A stretch of DNA of 64,000 nt from Beaufortia kweichowensis. Taxonomy: Eukaryota > Chordata > Actinopteri > Cypriniformes > Gastromyzontidae. The notes beneath the pieces were generated by a model. It was not told the origin of the DNA. It worked only from the letters and a program-made list of their open reading frames with translations, and did not search any database. The translations under genes were made by a program, and so were the position numbers. This document shows, one piece after another, positions 27,190-39,120 of the stretch; positions within the stretch are counted from its first letter, which is position 1; each line of letters starts with the position of its first letter. The DNA lies in assembly GCA_019155185.1 (NCBI GenBank), contig CM032802.1:1377001-1441000 (forward strand), read 5' to 3'.

Positions 27190-27900
27190 ATAGAATTCCT
27201 CAATGCGATTCACAAGCTTTTACATCCATGCCGACAGACAGCAATAAACAACACTCAGCTAACCTCATTATACCGTCGCTACCTGCATATATTTTAATTA
27301 CCTCCCATCCTGCCAACACACCTACACGTGTTTGGCAGGGCGGCCGCGGCTGCTTGTAAAGTGAAAAGAGCTGAAGACGATCCCAGAGCAGGTGTAAAAT
27401 ATTGAGCCTGACCCAGGCGATCGTCCCTCAGCCACACGCGCTTAATTCCTCCGCAAGTTTATCTCTGTAATCTTTCTCCATAAATTCTCATTGGAATATA
27501 AACGTGTTTAGAGGAGAGATTTCGCTTCTCGCTATCTTCCTCTCCAGCAATTAGGTTGTGGCTGGAGTCATTAGCTTTTTCACTCCCACAAACAAACTTA
27601 AAAGTGAGGGCAATTACCAGCAGCATGCTGTGATTCTGAGCGTGCGTTTGAAGATGGGTGGGATGAGCCTGCGTGTGTGTCTGATGGAGCTAAAACTGCA
27701 AATACCAAACTATCGTTTATCTCAACACAGGTGGTAGCAGCGTGTAAAAAAACAACAACAGCACGTGAGCCAAGCAGCCAATAAACTCGTGGTTTTGTCC
27801 CTCTGTGGACGCCTGGCTTCGTCTCCGGCAGGGCTGTCCTGTAAACGGAGAACGCCAGCCCGGTCTGTGCCGCCATGAGGACGGCTGAGAGTCGACACTA
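27190..27900. promoter_or_regulatory. Large enhancer-like block
   Basis: About 700 bp of non-repetitive DNA with raised GC and CpG. It includes GGCGGCCGCGGC (about 27340), several AATTA homeodomain cores, ACACGTG (E-box, 27326) and CAGCAATTAGG. Stops are frequent in all frames apart from a 92-codon minus-strand frame without a domain. It is the longest such block in the window and a good candidate for a conserved regulatory element. Confidence 0.33.
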
Positions 27901-28184
27901 ATGATGCCCATATGGTCCCACGGATAGATTAATGGAGCGGATACCGTCAGATACACAGAGATGCATTGATTGGAAGTACAAACTAAAGTAGGAAATGGCT
28001 AAATATATAAATAAATGCCACAAAATAAATGATGGCAAATGGGAAATGAAATATTTACTCACACTTAGTAAAAACAGCAGGAGATACAGATTTACTGGCT
28101 GCATTTTTAATGCAAACTTAAGTCAGTCTTAAAAATACTGAGCTTGCTTGTTCTTTAATCAAAAATCACGCCTGCTTAATACTA

Positions 28185-28365
28185 GATCCTGTTTTCTCAT
28201 GCAAAACTCAGTGCCATGGTGTTGTGGGTGGTTGCCATGATGTTGCTATGTGGATGCTGGGATGTTCTGGGTGGTTACAAGGTGGTTGCTTATTAGTCGA
28301 AGTTACTAATAGAAGTCGAACCCCTGAATTTATGTATTATACTAACTGTATACTAACTCATTTTT
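28185..28365 (+). repeat. Interspersed repeat with GGTGTTGTGGGTGG core, copy 2
   Basis: Same order of phrases as 26855-26995, but with an extra internal GTTGCTATGTGGATGCTGG/GATGTTCTGGGTGG portion. It is the fuller copy. An internal minisatellite of GGTGTT-type units is typical of this repeat. No ends or target duplication could be fixed. Confidence 0.5.
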
Positions 28366-28524
28366 ATTATTCACCAGGTGAAAATTATAACTGGTCTTCA
28401 TTGGTCATCGTGTGTCATATGATGAATCATGACCCTTGTGAAATATCTACAGCAGATTATAAGGTAATAAGTATTTTAGCTTGGGTCTCTTTATGAGAAA
28501 TGCTATTGTTAGTCTTGTGGACAT

Positions 28525-28750
28525 CTCCATGCAAATGTCAACCTACCATGACTTTTTTTAAGCTTTTCATCCTACTGATAGATCAGATGTCCAAATCTGA
28601 TGGTTTATATGCTGTAATGGTGAGGTCTCTCTCAAAGTTTTTAAAGCATTTGTTTGTGTTTAAACCATTTCAGTCATCGTTTTCAGAAATTTTACATTCA
28701 TATTAGTCCATATTCCTCATAGATGAACATTAAAATAAAAATAAAATAAC
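28525..28750 (+). repeat. Interspersed repeat TCCATGCA...CCATATTCCTCAT family, copy 1
   Basis: Three copies in the window share, in order, TCCATGC, CATACTGAT(A), TCAGATGT, TGGTTTA, GAGGTC, AAAGTTTTTA-AGCATTTGTT, GTTTAAA, GTTTTCAGAA and CCATATTCCTCATA. This copy shares them with 34083-34335 and 56220-56455. Colinearity over about 220 bp makes the relationship certain although the class is unknown. Confidence 0.7.
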
Positions 28751-29084
28751 TATTTTAATGTTTTTTGAAGAGTGATAATTGCCTTTGTGCTTTTTTGTTT
28801 TTGAGAGCTTGACAGTCGAAACAGCAATTTCCTGTTTTTTCACTAAAAGAAAATTGGCTGGTGCATTTTGAATGAAATTAAAACGAACAAACGATATTGT
28901 TTTAATTTTAGCTTGAACTCTTTCTTTAATTGTACAGAGTAGATGAAACCTGTTGTAAATGTGCATTTCCAGACTCATCTCTCACGTTCTCTCAGTGGTA
29001 GCCATCATAAGTTATTTGGTTTCATATTCCTCCTGTCTGGGTTCTTCTATCTTCTCCTGTCTCATTTCCTCGTTCCTCTCTTTC

Positions 29085-29220
29085 TTCCGTTCGCCCCTTT
29101 GTGCCGTGTTTTGTGCGGGGGTGAATCTCTTTGGGCCCGGCTCCAAGCGCCCGCTGATGGCTGCGGGGCTAATTCAGCTCGACAGGGCATTAATCATGTG
29201 CCTATCCAGATCCTTTAGGG
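29085..29220. promoter_or_regulatory. GC-rich enhancer-like block
   Basis: A short, unusually GC-rich stretch for the region: TTTGTGCGGGGGTGAATC, GGGCCCGGCTCCAAGCGCCC, GATGGCTGCGGGGCTAATTC. It ends in GGGCATTAATCATGTG, a homeodomain-type site. Two overlapping open frames cross it without domains. Possibly a conserved non-coding element. Confidence 0.33.
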
Positions 29221-29789
29221 TGACTAAAAAAACGATTTGTGTGTGACACCGTGTGTGTGTGTTTGTACTTAACATAATGTGTGCACCAAATTGCACCAGG
29301 CTGGAAGTACATAAATGAAAATTGATAGCTGATGTATGAATTATGACACGTGGATTTGCATGTGAAGTGACTTTTGCTTGTACACATAGGCTTAAAAATT
29401 AAGCGATGAATCTTTGAGAAGTTTATTTTTCCCAAAGACTTCAAAAGATTCAATGCTTTGCCAACTAGATCAAACATTACATAAAGGTTATGTAAGAAAC
29501 AGAAATTACCTGAAGTGTGCTTACTGTGATGCACTAGAAAACAAGCTTATTTTACAGATCAAGCCGAATAACATTTAGACCCGCCACCACAATTATATTA
29601 CAACCCCTGAATAAACACAAAACGATTTTAATTGGGCAATATGTATTTTTTTAGAAGGATCTATTCATAGTAATGCATCATGGTTTGTAGGTGTAGTGTT
29701 CACTTATTAGTGCTCATGTCTTTATTATTTAATGCTGGATCCTGTTGTGATGGCGTGGGAGGACAGATGTTTTTTCAAGCAGGAATTGC

Positions 29790-30165
29790 ACAGGTTATTG
29801 CGCTCTCGATTGTGTTATGAATTCAGAGCGAATGCGGTGCACAGAGGTGAGAATCACAGGAGAAATATCATCACGACTTTATTGTGATTCACAGCAAAGC
29901 CATTCCTTTAATCTGATCTCTCGCAGAAAGGTTTTAAGCACAGGTCAGATTCATCCTGTCCGGACAGTGTAAAGTCCAGAGGGATGATAATTTCTCAAGC
30001 TGTTGGGATTTGTAACCCTTTTGTGGAGGTGGACACTACGGGCTAATGCAGGGTAGCCAACAGTGGCCTGGGAGTCAATTAGTCACTGCGCTTCACAATA
30101 CAAGCTGACAGCAGCGCCGTTCGGCCGGAGAACACACGCATACCCTCCTGCTCTCACCGTCAGCA
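29790..30165. promoter_or_regulatory. Enhancer-like block before the GA tract
   Basis: Non-repetitive sequence with moderate CpG, including CGCTCTCGATTG, CAGAGCGAATGCGG and GCAGCGCCGTTCGGCCGG. Stops occur in every frame. The GA microsatellite directly abuts it. The regulatory role is inferred from composition. Confidence 0.27.
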
Positions 30166-30404
<239 letters not shown>

Positions 30405-30486
30405 AGTCCCAGGGCGACACACTCAACACTGCCTTCAGCTTGTTAGAAGACGTCTGTGGAGCTGAAGCGAGAGAGAGAGAGAGAGG

Positions 30487-33400
30487 AGTGCAAATATTTT
30501 ACAGTTATGAAATTCAGGAGGGAACGATGAATACGATGCACACAGAAAGTGTAGTTACTGCGTTAGTGATGAAACATGAATCCAGTCGGGCAGTTAATAA
30601 TGGGGGCGGACACAAAACACCGGAGACCCTGACGCTTGAGTGAGTTCAGGTAAAAAAGTGGGTGAGCTAAAATTGAAACCTTGGCAAGTCCAGGACGCCC
30701 CATCAGCTGCCATTATGTTGAAATTGGCTTTGTGGAATAATGCATGCGGTATGCATGTACATTTATCAGTTCATTTTTTTCCTAAACGTTTAGGTGTGGC
30801 ACATTTTTATCTCTGTATGTGTAAGTCAGCTGGTGTTCAACAAAATGTAATGAAGTGTAGCTTCCGGCATTACAGATCGAGTAGAAACAACAGATACTAC
30901 AGGACTGCTAATTACAATGTGGCTTGTGTAGTGTGTTTGAGATAATTGCCAAAAACTTGGAGAAGAGATGACTCTTCAAAGAACATAAAATAGTTTTTAT
31001 TTTTGTGTTCTCATTTATAAGAAAATTTTGACTGTCATGTATGCAACACTTTACCTGACAATAAAAAATTATTCTTTATACATAAACAAACACTTGAAAG
31101 ACATTGAGAGAGACCTCACATGGGTGATTTTTAAAATCTGAATTATCAGTATGGTCAAAATAAAAACGTTTTAATAAATAATTTTCTGCTTTGTGCATCT
31201 TCCTGCACTCAGTTTTGTTTGTTTGATCACATCAGACTGAATGATTGTCATGTGTTTCTTTTAAGACGGTCAGAGATGAACATCAGAGGAGATACACCGG
31301 CCCACGAGAAGCCCAAAACAAAATGATTTCTCACCCTAAACTATCACATCTTCAACTATCTTTCTTTCCTCTCTCTCCTTATGTACATTTATATTTTAAT
31401 TCATTTGTTATTTCTCTCTTTCTTTCTCTCATTTTCTCTGTCTAATAGTCCAGTCTAATCTGATGGCTGGAGGTGTTGTAGCTTGACGCTGGAGCCTGTC
31501 ATTACATTTTGTTTTTGCCCTTTTTTCTCTAAATAGTAACTGAGAAGTCCCTTTGGTGCAATTCTGTTACAGATTTACTGCGTTACTGCTGTTTCTAACC
31601 TACTTTTGTGTTATGTTGCCTAATTTCATTTCTAGACACAGCAATGGCATGGAAGTACAGAACACTTTGGAAAACAGATTCAACACAATATGCAGAAATG
31701 GCTCCAATAACAGCCAAACAGCCGCAGTGTAAAGAACGCCGTGAGAGGCAGTAAATCGGTTTGTTTGTGTTTACAGCACAAATATTGCTTCATTCTTTTT
31801 TTAGAAATGTCAAGTGTATTCACAGATCTGTGCATAAAGCTTTCTGTGTACGGATGCTGAAGCTAAATGCTAGAAAAGCTAAAAGAGCAGAACTCCTTAA
31901 ATAGCACTTCTATATTCTGAATTCGGTTTTTACATGCCTCGCTGATATATTTTATTCTGATTGGCCAATATTTTTTTTACCAAATTTTTCTGTGTCATAA
32001 ACTCTTGTTGGCTGTTGTTGTAGGCAATTGATTTTTGGTTTTGTATTTCTCATGTTTACATTTAAGAATATTTAGCAGCTTTTGTCTAAATGTTAATCTT
32101 TCAGACAGTCTCATCCTTCAAATTAATTTGGCCTTTCAACTTTTTTCCTGTTTTAACATGCATTACATGCTTTGTTTGTCTTCATATAATTTTTTGTGTT
32201 GCATTTGATTGAAATGTGCTATATAAAAGTAATGCTTATATGCGTGTCGAGTTGCAGATATATGGTGTGATATTTGGTATTTGAAATAGAGACTTGAATT
32301 AAGGCTCTTGATAAATAGATTTAAGCAAGAACCGTTTTAAAGGCTAAATCTAATATAGCGTTATCAGTTGTAAGTACTATTTAAATCAATAATCAATGTT
32401 GTATAAGGGGAAATAAAAGCAACTTTTTCAGCAAAATACTATAGGAACAGGATTTTGGTAGCTATAAGATTTCCTCAGGTCTATTTCTCTCGGGTAATTC
32501 TTCATAGTTTGACTCTGTGTACCCTAAAGTCATTTTAAAGTAAAGAAGGTGCAGTGTGTACTTCAGCTGACCTCAAAGCTCTTCTCACTGACCAGGTACC
32601 AGACTGAACTCAAGTTTAACTTCACTTCCCAAAACTGCAAGCGTTGCTGAAGAACCAAAAAGTGCCAGTCAGTGACTTTGGCCGTGCGACCTGCGGGCGG
32701 TTAGATGGTCGTTGAACTCTTGTGTAAAGAGTTGCTCAGGTCAGATGACACCACCATGCCCAGAACTGTACATTTATTTGCATTTTGTGTCAGTTTGATG
32801 TCTTATAATGCATGTTTTTGATTTGATTCCTTATTTGTCTTGCTTTGTAAATGCTGGAATCATGCTTGTACAACACTCAGCATTTTTTTTACTTCTGCGT
32901 TTAGGGTTAGAGGTGTGCAACGTTAGATTTGTCATGTAATTTGTCCTGAACCATTTGTTGTCAGGCCATTAATGATCACATTGTGTTACTTGTTAAAGAA
33001 AGATGCACTTAAATGACCATTCTGACTTTTTAGACGATTTGTGCAGACAGATGTTCAAATGAATGAAAAATCCCATAGAGGCTTCCATTAAAGATGGGAA
33101 TCAATTACGAATTCATCACTTAAATGGCTTGGATTTTCAGCCTCCCAACATTGATTATTTGATAGAGATAGACTTGAAGAAGCTACTCGGGCAGGAATAA
33201 GCCATGGGTTGTAAGGTAAATGAGGGTTAACTCCGGGGTGAGTCATTAAAATGGTAAGGATCCATTAATTCATTTGTTTTTTCATGATATTTTGAAGTTT
33301 GTATTTAAATCTGGCAATTACAATTGTTTTATTGTATGAGATTTATAGCCATTGTCAGCATTTACTAATGCAGTATTATAGACGGCCTTAAAACTATCAT

Positions 33401-33547
33401 GCATAGACAAAAAGTTTTTTTATGAGGACTTTACAGACTTTCAAGTGCTATATCCCAACAGGTTGCTGTTCAGTCTCTCTGTCTGCATCTTTTTTATCAG
33501 CCTCTCTCCTCATCCATTATAACCTTTCCTGTCCACCATCACCCCAG
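30487..33547. other. Three kilobases without a recognised gene
   Basis: AT-rich unique DNA. Open frames are at most 101 codons (30640-30945, + strand) and no domain is seen. Short pyrimidine-rich stretches at 31340-31440 and 33470-33545 precede AG dinucleotides, but only the last one introduces a plausible exon. Confidence 0.45.
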
Positions 33548-33797
33548 CATCAGCCACTTCCAGTTACGGGTCAATGAAAATCATAAAGAGGTTCTGTCCC
33601 ATGTGGCTTGACTGATGAGCAGAGAAGAACTCTGACCGCTAAGTGGACCGAGACACAGAACGCTGGACGTCTTAAGGAATGAATGACATCTTTTCAACAG
33701 AAGTGATGGCCAAGCAAACGTCTGTGCTCCTACTGGCTGGATGCCCTAGTAGTGTCAGCTGTTCCCATGGAGTGATGGAGAAGACATGGAGGTCAAG
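33548..33797 (+). other. Candidate 5'-UTR/start exon
   Basis: A pyrimidine-rich acceptor, CTTTCCTGTCCACC..CCCCAG, ends at 33547. A strong donor, CAAG|GTGAGC, follows 33797. The interior is GC-richer than the surroundings. Two ATGs could initiate: 33706 (30 complete codons to the donor, hydrophobic LLLAGC run near its start, good -3 purine) and 33786 (MEVK up to the donor). Earlier frames are interrupted, so most of the exon would be untranslated. No product is recognised. Confidence 0.3.
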
Positions 33798-34043
33798 GTG
33801 AGCATTTGTGGTGGGATTGAGTTATAATGCAGGACAGAGAGAATGTGACCCGACTGTCCCACCTGCAGTCAAACTCTATTCCTGCGGCTTTAACCACTGA
33901 GATGATCGTGTTTAGTGCTTTTGATAGATGTGGATATTATTTCCTGTGGTGAAGGTGTTTGTGTAATACGAGAGAATGATTAGCCTTTGTAAAGATAAAG
34001 TTTGGGACCATGACATTGTTTGTATGTTGCTTTATTCAAAGGC

Positions 34044-34720
34044 ATAGTTCAACTACGAATAAATATTCACCCCTGTGTTGTTTCAGGACGATTCCATGCA
34101 GGTTATAATCAAAGATTTTCATCATACTGATAGTTCAGATGTTAATTTCTGCTGGTTTAAATACACATCTGAGGTCTCTCTCAAAAGTTTTTAAAACTTT
34201 TGTTTCTGTTTAAATCATGAATTTTTATAGTCAGATAAAGTGCTGTTTTCAGAATTGTCACATTTATAACAGTCCATATTCCTCATAAATGAAAATTAAA
34301 CTAATTAAACTATTTTACGTCCTTTGAAGAGTCATCTCTTCTTCATTTGTTGGGTATTGTTGCTTCTGGTTTGTGTATTTTAATTCACAGAAGTATGTTG
34401 AACCTCAGAAACTTGTGTTAACTTTTGTGTTCTTATGTATATTTCCATTTTTTAAAATGGATAACTTGTGTATGGACTGATATTTTTTTTTTATATTTGA
34501 ATTTCCATTCAAACTTTCTTCTATTGAACACAAAAGATGTTTTAATGTTGTTCACGCTGTGTTTTCTCATTCAGTGTAACTGTGTAGCGTTCAGCAGCGG
34601 GCAAGCTTCAATGCACACGTGTTTCACAGACGAGAGAAAATCATGGGGTTGGAATTACACAAAGGTGAGTAAAGAACAGACGTTTCATTTTTAAGTTAGA
34701 CTGAATGACTTAACTTCATT
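34044..34720 (+). repeat. Composite of two interspersed repeats
   Basis: The left part (34044-34080) has the CATAGTTCAA..TTCACCCCTGTGTTGTTTCA start of a very common fish repeat. The right part (34495-34720) has its TCTTCTATTGAACACAAAAG middle and AAAGGTGAGTAAAGAACAGA..TTTCATTTTTAAGT end. Between them sits a copy of the TCCATGCA family (34083-34335). The order suggests insertion of one repeat into the other. The 89-codon frame at 34425-34694 is repeat-derived. Confidence 0.5.
34083..34335 (+). repeat. TCCATGCA...CCATATTCCTCAT family, copy 2
   Basis: Colinear with copies at 28525-28750 and 56220-56455. Shared phrases include TTCATCATACTGATAG, CTGCTGGTTTAAAT, GAGGTCTCTCTC, CAGATAAAGTGCTGTTTTCA and CAGTCCATATTCCTCATA. 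It is flanked on both sides by parts of a different fish repeat. Confidence 0.7.
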
Positions 34721-34859
34721 GAAAGCACAATCACGTCACAGCAGTTTTGCAGCAGTTAGGTTGCTTAATCTTGTGACTCCACCTGGGATAAGAGGTCAAT
34801 GACTTGCTCTTAGATTTTTATATTCTAGCATCACTTCATGTCTAACCCCCAGCAGTGTC

Positions 34860-35240
34860 CCTTAATCATCCGCCGATCGGTGAGGTACGACCCTGAATAA
34901 AAGTCCGGAGCTCTGAGGTTTAGATCGAAGAGATTTGACGGGAACGTCACATATGGACACATAATCGGAGCAAATCTCCCATTGCGTGCTATTTCAAGGT
35001 CTGTCAGGTTTTCGGTAAGGATTCCTCAGGGATTTCACAATGTATATACTGCATTTTTAGCTTTACCCACAAACTAATCCTCTTCGGAAAGGAGAAAAGC
35101 GGTCAAGCAAAACCGATCGACTCTCCTGACCTTCAGACGATATTTTATAGATGAGGCCGGCGTAAAGCGCTCTTCCTCACGGCAAGTGCAGATGAAAAGC
35201 TTTTTGCAGAACAGCATTGAGAAATGCTAAAATTTTAAAG
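34860..35240. promoter_or_regulatory. Enhancer-like unique block
   Basis: Raised CpG content (CATCCGCCGATCGGTGAGG, CAAAACCGATCGACTC, GAGGCCGGCGTAAAGCGC), no repeat texture, and stops in all frames. Interpreted as a possible conserved non-coding element. Confidence 0.3.
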
Positions 35241-36702
35241 CTTACCGTGTCACAGAGGAATTCCAACATGCTAACATGTGTGACAAACCTCACCGGATCA
35301 TGAGACGTCTGTCCTCTCATTCATGTGAAAAGTTTAGTAGAGAAGTTATTGTCTCATGGTTTTAAATGAACTTCTATAAAGCACTTAAATGTGCTATGGG
35401 AGAATCTTATGAAATTATGTGTCTGGGTCATAATTCATTTCAAAACCAGAAGAAAAAGAAATTATGTTTTGCATAAGAAAAATACAGCTTTTGGAGGAAC
35501 TTATTTTTTAATCATCTTTCATCCTCCAATTTTTAAGACCGTAATGCAAAGTTATAGAAAGATTGCAAAATAAAGACAACACCTCATTACTGTAGAGAGA
35601 ACAGATAATATTATTATTTAAGTGTTCCTATAACATATTTGCTGTAGTTAAATTAGAAATCATTGTTACTGTAATAAGGAGCTGATAGGAGGATCCACTG
35701 GGAATGAGAATTACAGAAACAAAAAACGATCTCATTACAGTAATGGGAATTACGGAGGAAATACTTAAAAATAATACTGTTCATATACAAAATAAACGTA
35801 TAGATTATTTTGGGGTGAAATGTGACCTGGATATTCTGACCAGTTTTTCAAGAGATTCACTCATATAAATAATAAAGTTGCCTTGAGTTAAACTGTTTTA
35901 TGAAAGAAAATGTTGTTGCAGACTGGAACTGTATCTGAATATAATGCGGCATTAGTGATTTTCTCCTCCTGCAATCATTTGACATGAAGGCAACGGCAAG
36001 CTGAGTTAATGGACTGTTTAATATCTCTAGTTGTTAACGTCTGTCTGAAGTATTTGTAGAACAATGAAAGAGACGAGAGAAAGTATAATCATTTCTCAGT
36101 AAACTCCAGTTTGTGCCAGAAACATGCAATTGTTTTTTAAAGGACTGTCAGCACAGAAGTATATTCTGACAGGACCTGTTTATTGTGAAACATTACAAAT
36201 GATTTTACTTGAAAAATGTACAGAGATTGTGAACTACGACTTGATTGGAGAAAGCAGACTTCCCAGGTGTCTCGTGGAAATAGCGTTATGTGAGAACACA
36301 GAGATGCCTGTTCTCAGTTTCCTCTTCCTCTGAGGCCGTCCCGAGACACTGGGATGTAGACTTATCCTGATTGTTTGGAGGAATGGTCCCAGAACCCATT
36401 AGTCATGACATGTGATGTCATGAAGGCTTATTTAAGGTTTACCATTTTAGAACAGTGCCAGTTATTGTTCAGTGCAGACATCTGTCAAAATAGTGTTATA
36501 GTGTTATAGTCTAGACCTTCTATACTGAGACCGAGACAAAACCAAAGCAGGATGAGACATGAGTCATGATCAATTCCAGACCAGCACGTCTTATATTATG
36601 GAATGTATTATTATGTTACATGTGTTTCTTTTTTCTTCTTTTATGTGGGTTACCTGTTTGTGTTTTGTGCATGCGTGTGTCGTGCATGTGTGCTGTGTGT
36701 AT
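35241..36702. other. No gene seen
   Basis: AT-rich sequence. A TTACAGTAATGGGAATTACGG-like stretch (35620-35790) has internal inverted AATTAC/GTAATG phrases and may be an old repeat. Open frames of 60-70 codons are unremarkable. Confidence 0.4.
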
Positions 36703-36707
36703 GCATG

Positions 36708-37086
36708 CGTCACGGAGTCATCTGATGCCATTACCACACAGGCTGCATCAGATCCCACCGTCACCTTTGCACGTTCCCATTCACCGGCCTATTAGGACTG
36801 CAATTCCCAGAATCCCTTGCACCGCACCATCTTTGATTACCGTCACCTGCCGCTCATCAGCCTGGACTCTTTATATACCCATTGCATTCACTCTGTCACT
36901 GTCAGATATTGGTTTTGCTTCCCCTGCTATCACCTGTCTGACTGTCTTTAGCTTTCTCTTGTCTTCTTTCTTCCTCTATTCATATTGAATGTTTTACCAT
37001 TGTTGTTTTGTGTTTGTTAAAACTTAAGTAAAGCATTGTTATTGTTTATATTGTTTCACCTTGTGTTTACTACACAGTCCGTAACA
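36708..37086 (+). mobile_element. Solo LTR of a retrotransposon
   Basis: The element runs from CGTCACGG to CCGTAACA. The ends are near-perfect inverses if the first base is a mutated T (TGTCACGG against TGTTACGG). The 5-bp direct repeat GCATG flanks it at 36703-36707 and 37087-37091. It has a TATA box (TTTATATA, 36870-36877) and a pyrimidine-rich downstream region. No gag, protease or polymerase sequence adjoins it, so it probably arose by recombination between two LTRs. A Ty3/Gypsy-like origin is plausible; the family is not identified. Confidence 0.7.
36797..36816 (+). promoter_or_regulatory. ZNF143-like motif inside the solo LTR
   Basis: ACTGCAATTCCCAGAATCCC matches the CCCAGAAT core of the ZNF143 element with weaker ACTACAA and final TGC modules. 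It sits about 75 bp upstream of the LTR TATA box, where an activator site would be expected. Binding is inferred. Confidence 0.35.
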
Positions 37087-37909
37087 GCATGTTGTATGTG
37101 TGGAAGTGTATTTACATATTTTGCTTTTCACACTTTTTTCTTTTCTCTTATATATTTGATGTATGGCCTGTTTGTCAATCTGTCTCTCTGTCTGTCTCCA
37201 GCTGCTTTTATCAATGCAAGAGTTGAGTCTTGAGTACTACAACACTCACATGGGTCTGAAACCTAAATAATATCTTTTTTTACTTCTGCCAGGAATGTCC
37301 AGGCTTGGATAATATCATGAGTCGCACACGCAAACCCAAAAAGTCAACAAGTCAGAGGAGTATCAGAATTCTGTCAGCTCGATAGACAGCCGAAACACAC
37401 TCGTAACCCTGCCGACAGCTCCAGAAAGAGAAGTGTATGGGTGTTAATGGCATTTTTACATTCAGCTATCAGCAATTTTATCAGCAGCTTTAGATCGTAA
37501 TGGTTTGATGGACTGAGGAGAGCTAGAAATGGGCTTTTCTCTGGACAAACAGTCTGCTTGGCTCGGGTCCCACCCTTCTCTTCACACCTGTCTTTGAGAA
37601 TGAAAGGCTTCGTTAGAAACTCATTCACACCGGCCATTTATCATCTCACTTACGGTTTGGACACATTAAAGAGTTATTTACCACAGATTCTTTGACTTGC
37701 TTTGTTTCTCTCTTTCAGAATCAAATTATACCTTTTCTTTGAATGTGCTTGTAGAGGAGAATTCAAGTAGAGATCTGGAGGATAAGTGCATGCTGTTTGT
37801 ATGACAGGTTGTATTGAGTACTTCATGTTTGAAAGAAAACTACCTGAATGTTTTCTGAAGTACCTTAGTTTAATAAACAGTAAACTGTGAGAGGTGAATA
37901 CAAATTGAG

Positions 37910-37962
37910 ACTTACTGATAAATGTATAAATTGTATAGCTTAAATGCACTGTATGTGATTTC
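37910..37962 (+). mobile_element. Fragment of a tRNA-derived SINE body
   Basis: ACTGATAAATGTATAAATTG and GTATAGCTTAAATGCACTGT match the region between the tRNA head and the tail in cyprinid tRNA SINEs. Head and tail are missing. It lies 150 bp upstream of a fuller SINE in the same orientation. Confidence 0.45.
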
Positions 37963-38114
37963 CACAATAATGATTATGAAACAAAAGGTTTTATAGGGAT
38001 TGTGTGAATTGTGATCAACAGAAGATCATCAAAGGAGGTTATCAACATAGTCTTCATGAAGGAGAGTTCTTTTACAAAATCTTGTTCTTGTACATTTGTC
38101 TTATTTGACTCTGG

Positions 38115-38252
38115 ATCAAAATTTGTAGAACATTGTGTTAGCAAGGCATAAGTTATTGGTTCTGTTCCCAGGGAACACACATTCTGACATAATGATAAAA
38201 GCATGTTGTTTTGTACTAAAGTGTCTGCCAAATGCATGAATGTAAATGTGTT
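38115..38252 (+). mobile_element. tRNA-derived SINE
   Basis: Has the B box GGTTCTGTTCC (38158-38168) followed by CAGGGAACACACATTCTGA and the tail GTGTCTGCCAAATGCATGAA with TGTAAATG. This order of B box, GGAACACACA and GTCTGCCAAATGCA is standard for a widespread cyprinid SINE. The middle TATAGCTTGAATGCACTG part has been lost. Non-coding. Confidence 0.7.
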
Positions 38253-38432
38253 TTCAACATGCATGACCAATCAGAACGTTACAGATAGATTGGGAAGAGA
38301 ACTGCTGTCATAATGTAAACTATGTGAAAAAATAAGTGTTAGTAGTAGTGCAAAGCTACTTTAAATTGATGTGCAGTCACAGGCTTTGAGGTATTCTCAT
38401 CCAATCAGATTATAGAATCAGGAGTATTTGTT

Positions 38433-38912
38433 TTATAAACTCTTGTTTAAAAAAAAAAGTCTAACAAAGCCCCTTCTGCGTCTGATTAAACACCATGGCA
38501 AGTGTTTCTTTGCTTGTTTATCTGTGTAGTGCCTCGCACCCCTGTCTGCGTCTGCTGTAAATGCGAGTAATGTATGCCTCAGCGGTCTCTCTCTGTTAGC
38601 GGTTAGGACACAGAGGGTGGATGTACTGGAAAAGCATAGAGATATATTATAATAATGAATAACATCCCTGGGCAGGGAGGAGGGAGAGACAGTGAGTCCC
38701 TCTAAATGACTCCCATTAATTCCCATTCCAGAGACTCCATTTCTCTTGCTGTGCCGTGTGTGTGTGTGCGTATGTGAGCAACAGTGTTTGCATGTTTGGC
38801 GCTCAGTGACGTTTCTTATACCCATCATTAAACCTCTGCTGAGCTTTAATAGAATTCTTTTTGAATTTGTGGTTGAGGTAAAACTAAACATAAATGATTG
38901 ATTGTTGTTCAT
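38433..38912 (-). other. Longest non-repetitive open frame (159 codons), probably not a gene
   Basis: The frame passes through a CpG-bearing unique block (38470-38850) and a TG tract (38757-38768) that supplies a histidine-threonine run. The conceptual product has no recognised domain, no signal peptide and a basic C-terminus. About one frame of this size could arise by chance in 64 kb. The underlying block may instead be a conserved non-coding element. Confidence 0.15.
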
Positions 38913-39120
38913 CTCAATAAAACAGCAGGGTTTCAGAAGTCCAAATGCTATTGAAAGTCAGCACAGTTGAATTTAATGTTTCTAAAGGCTTATAAACCGT
39001 TCAGGACAGACTTGTGATGAAGTCTAAGTTGTTACTCCATTGGATATAAACATCTGTAGATGCCATTAGATGATGTGGTTTCAACATTTTGTGATTGTGA
39101 AACAGTGTTTTGCTTTTAAG

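Noticed and set aside
36566..36988. 140-codon frame
   Set aside because: It crosses the boundary of the solo LTR and its non-coding interior; LTRs of this type do not encode protein there.
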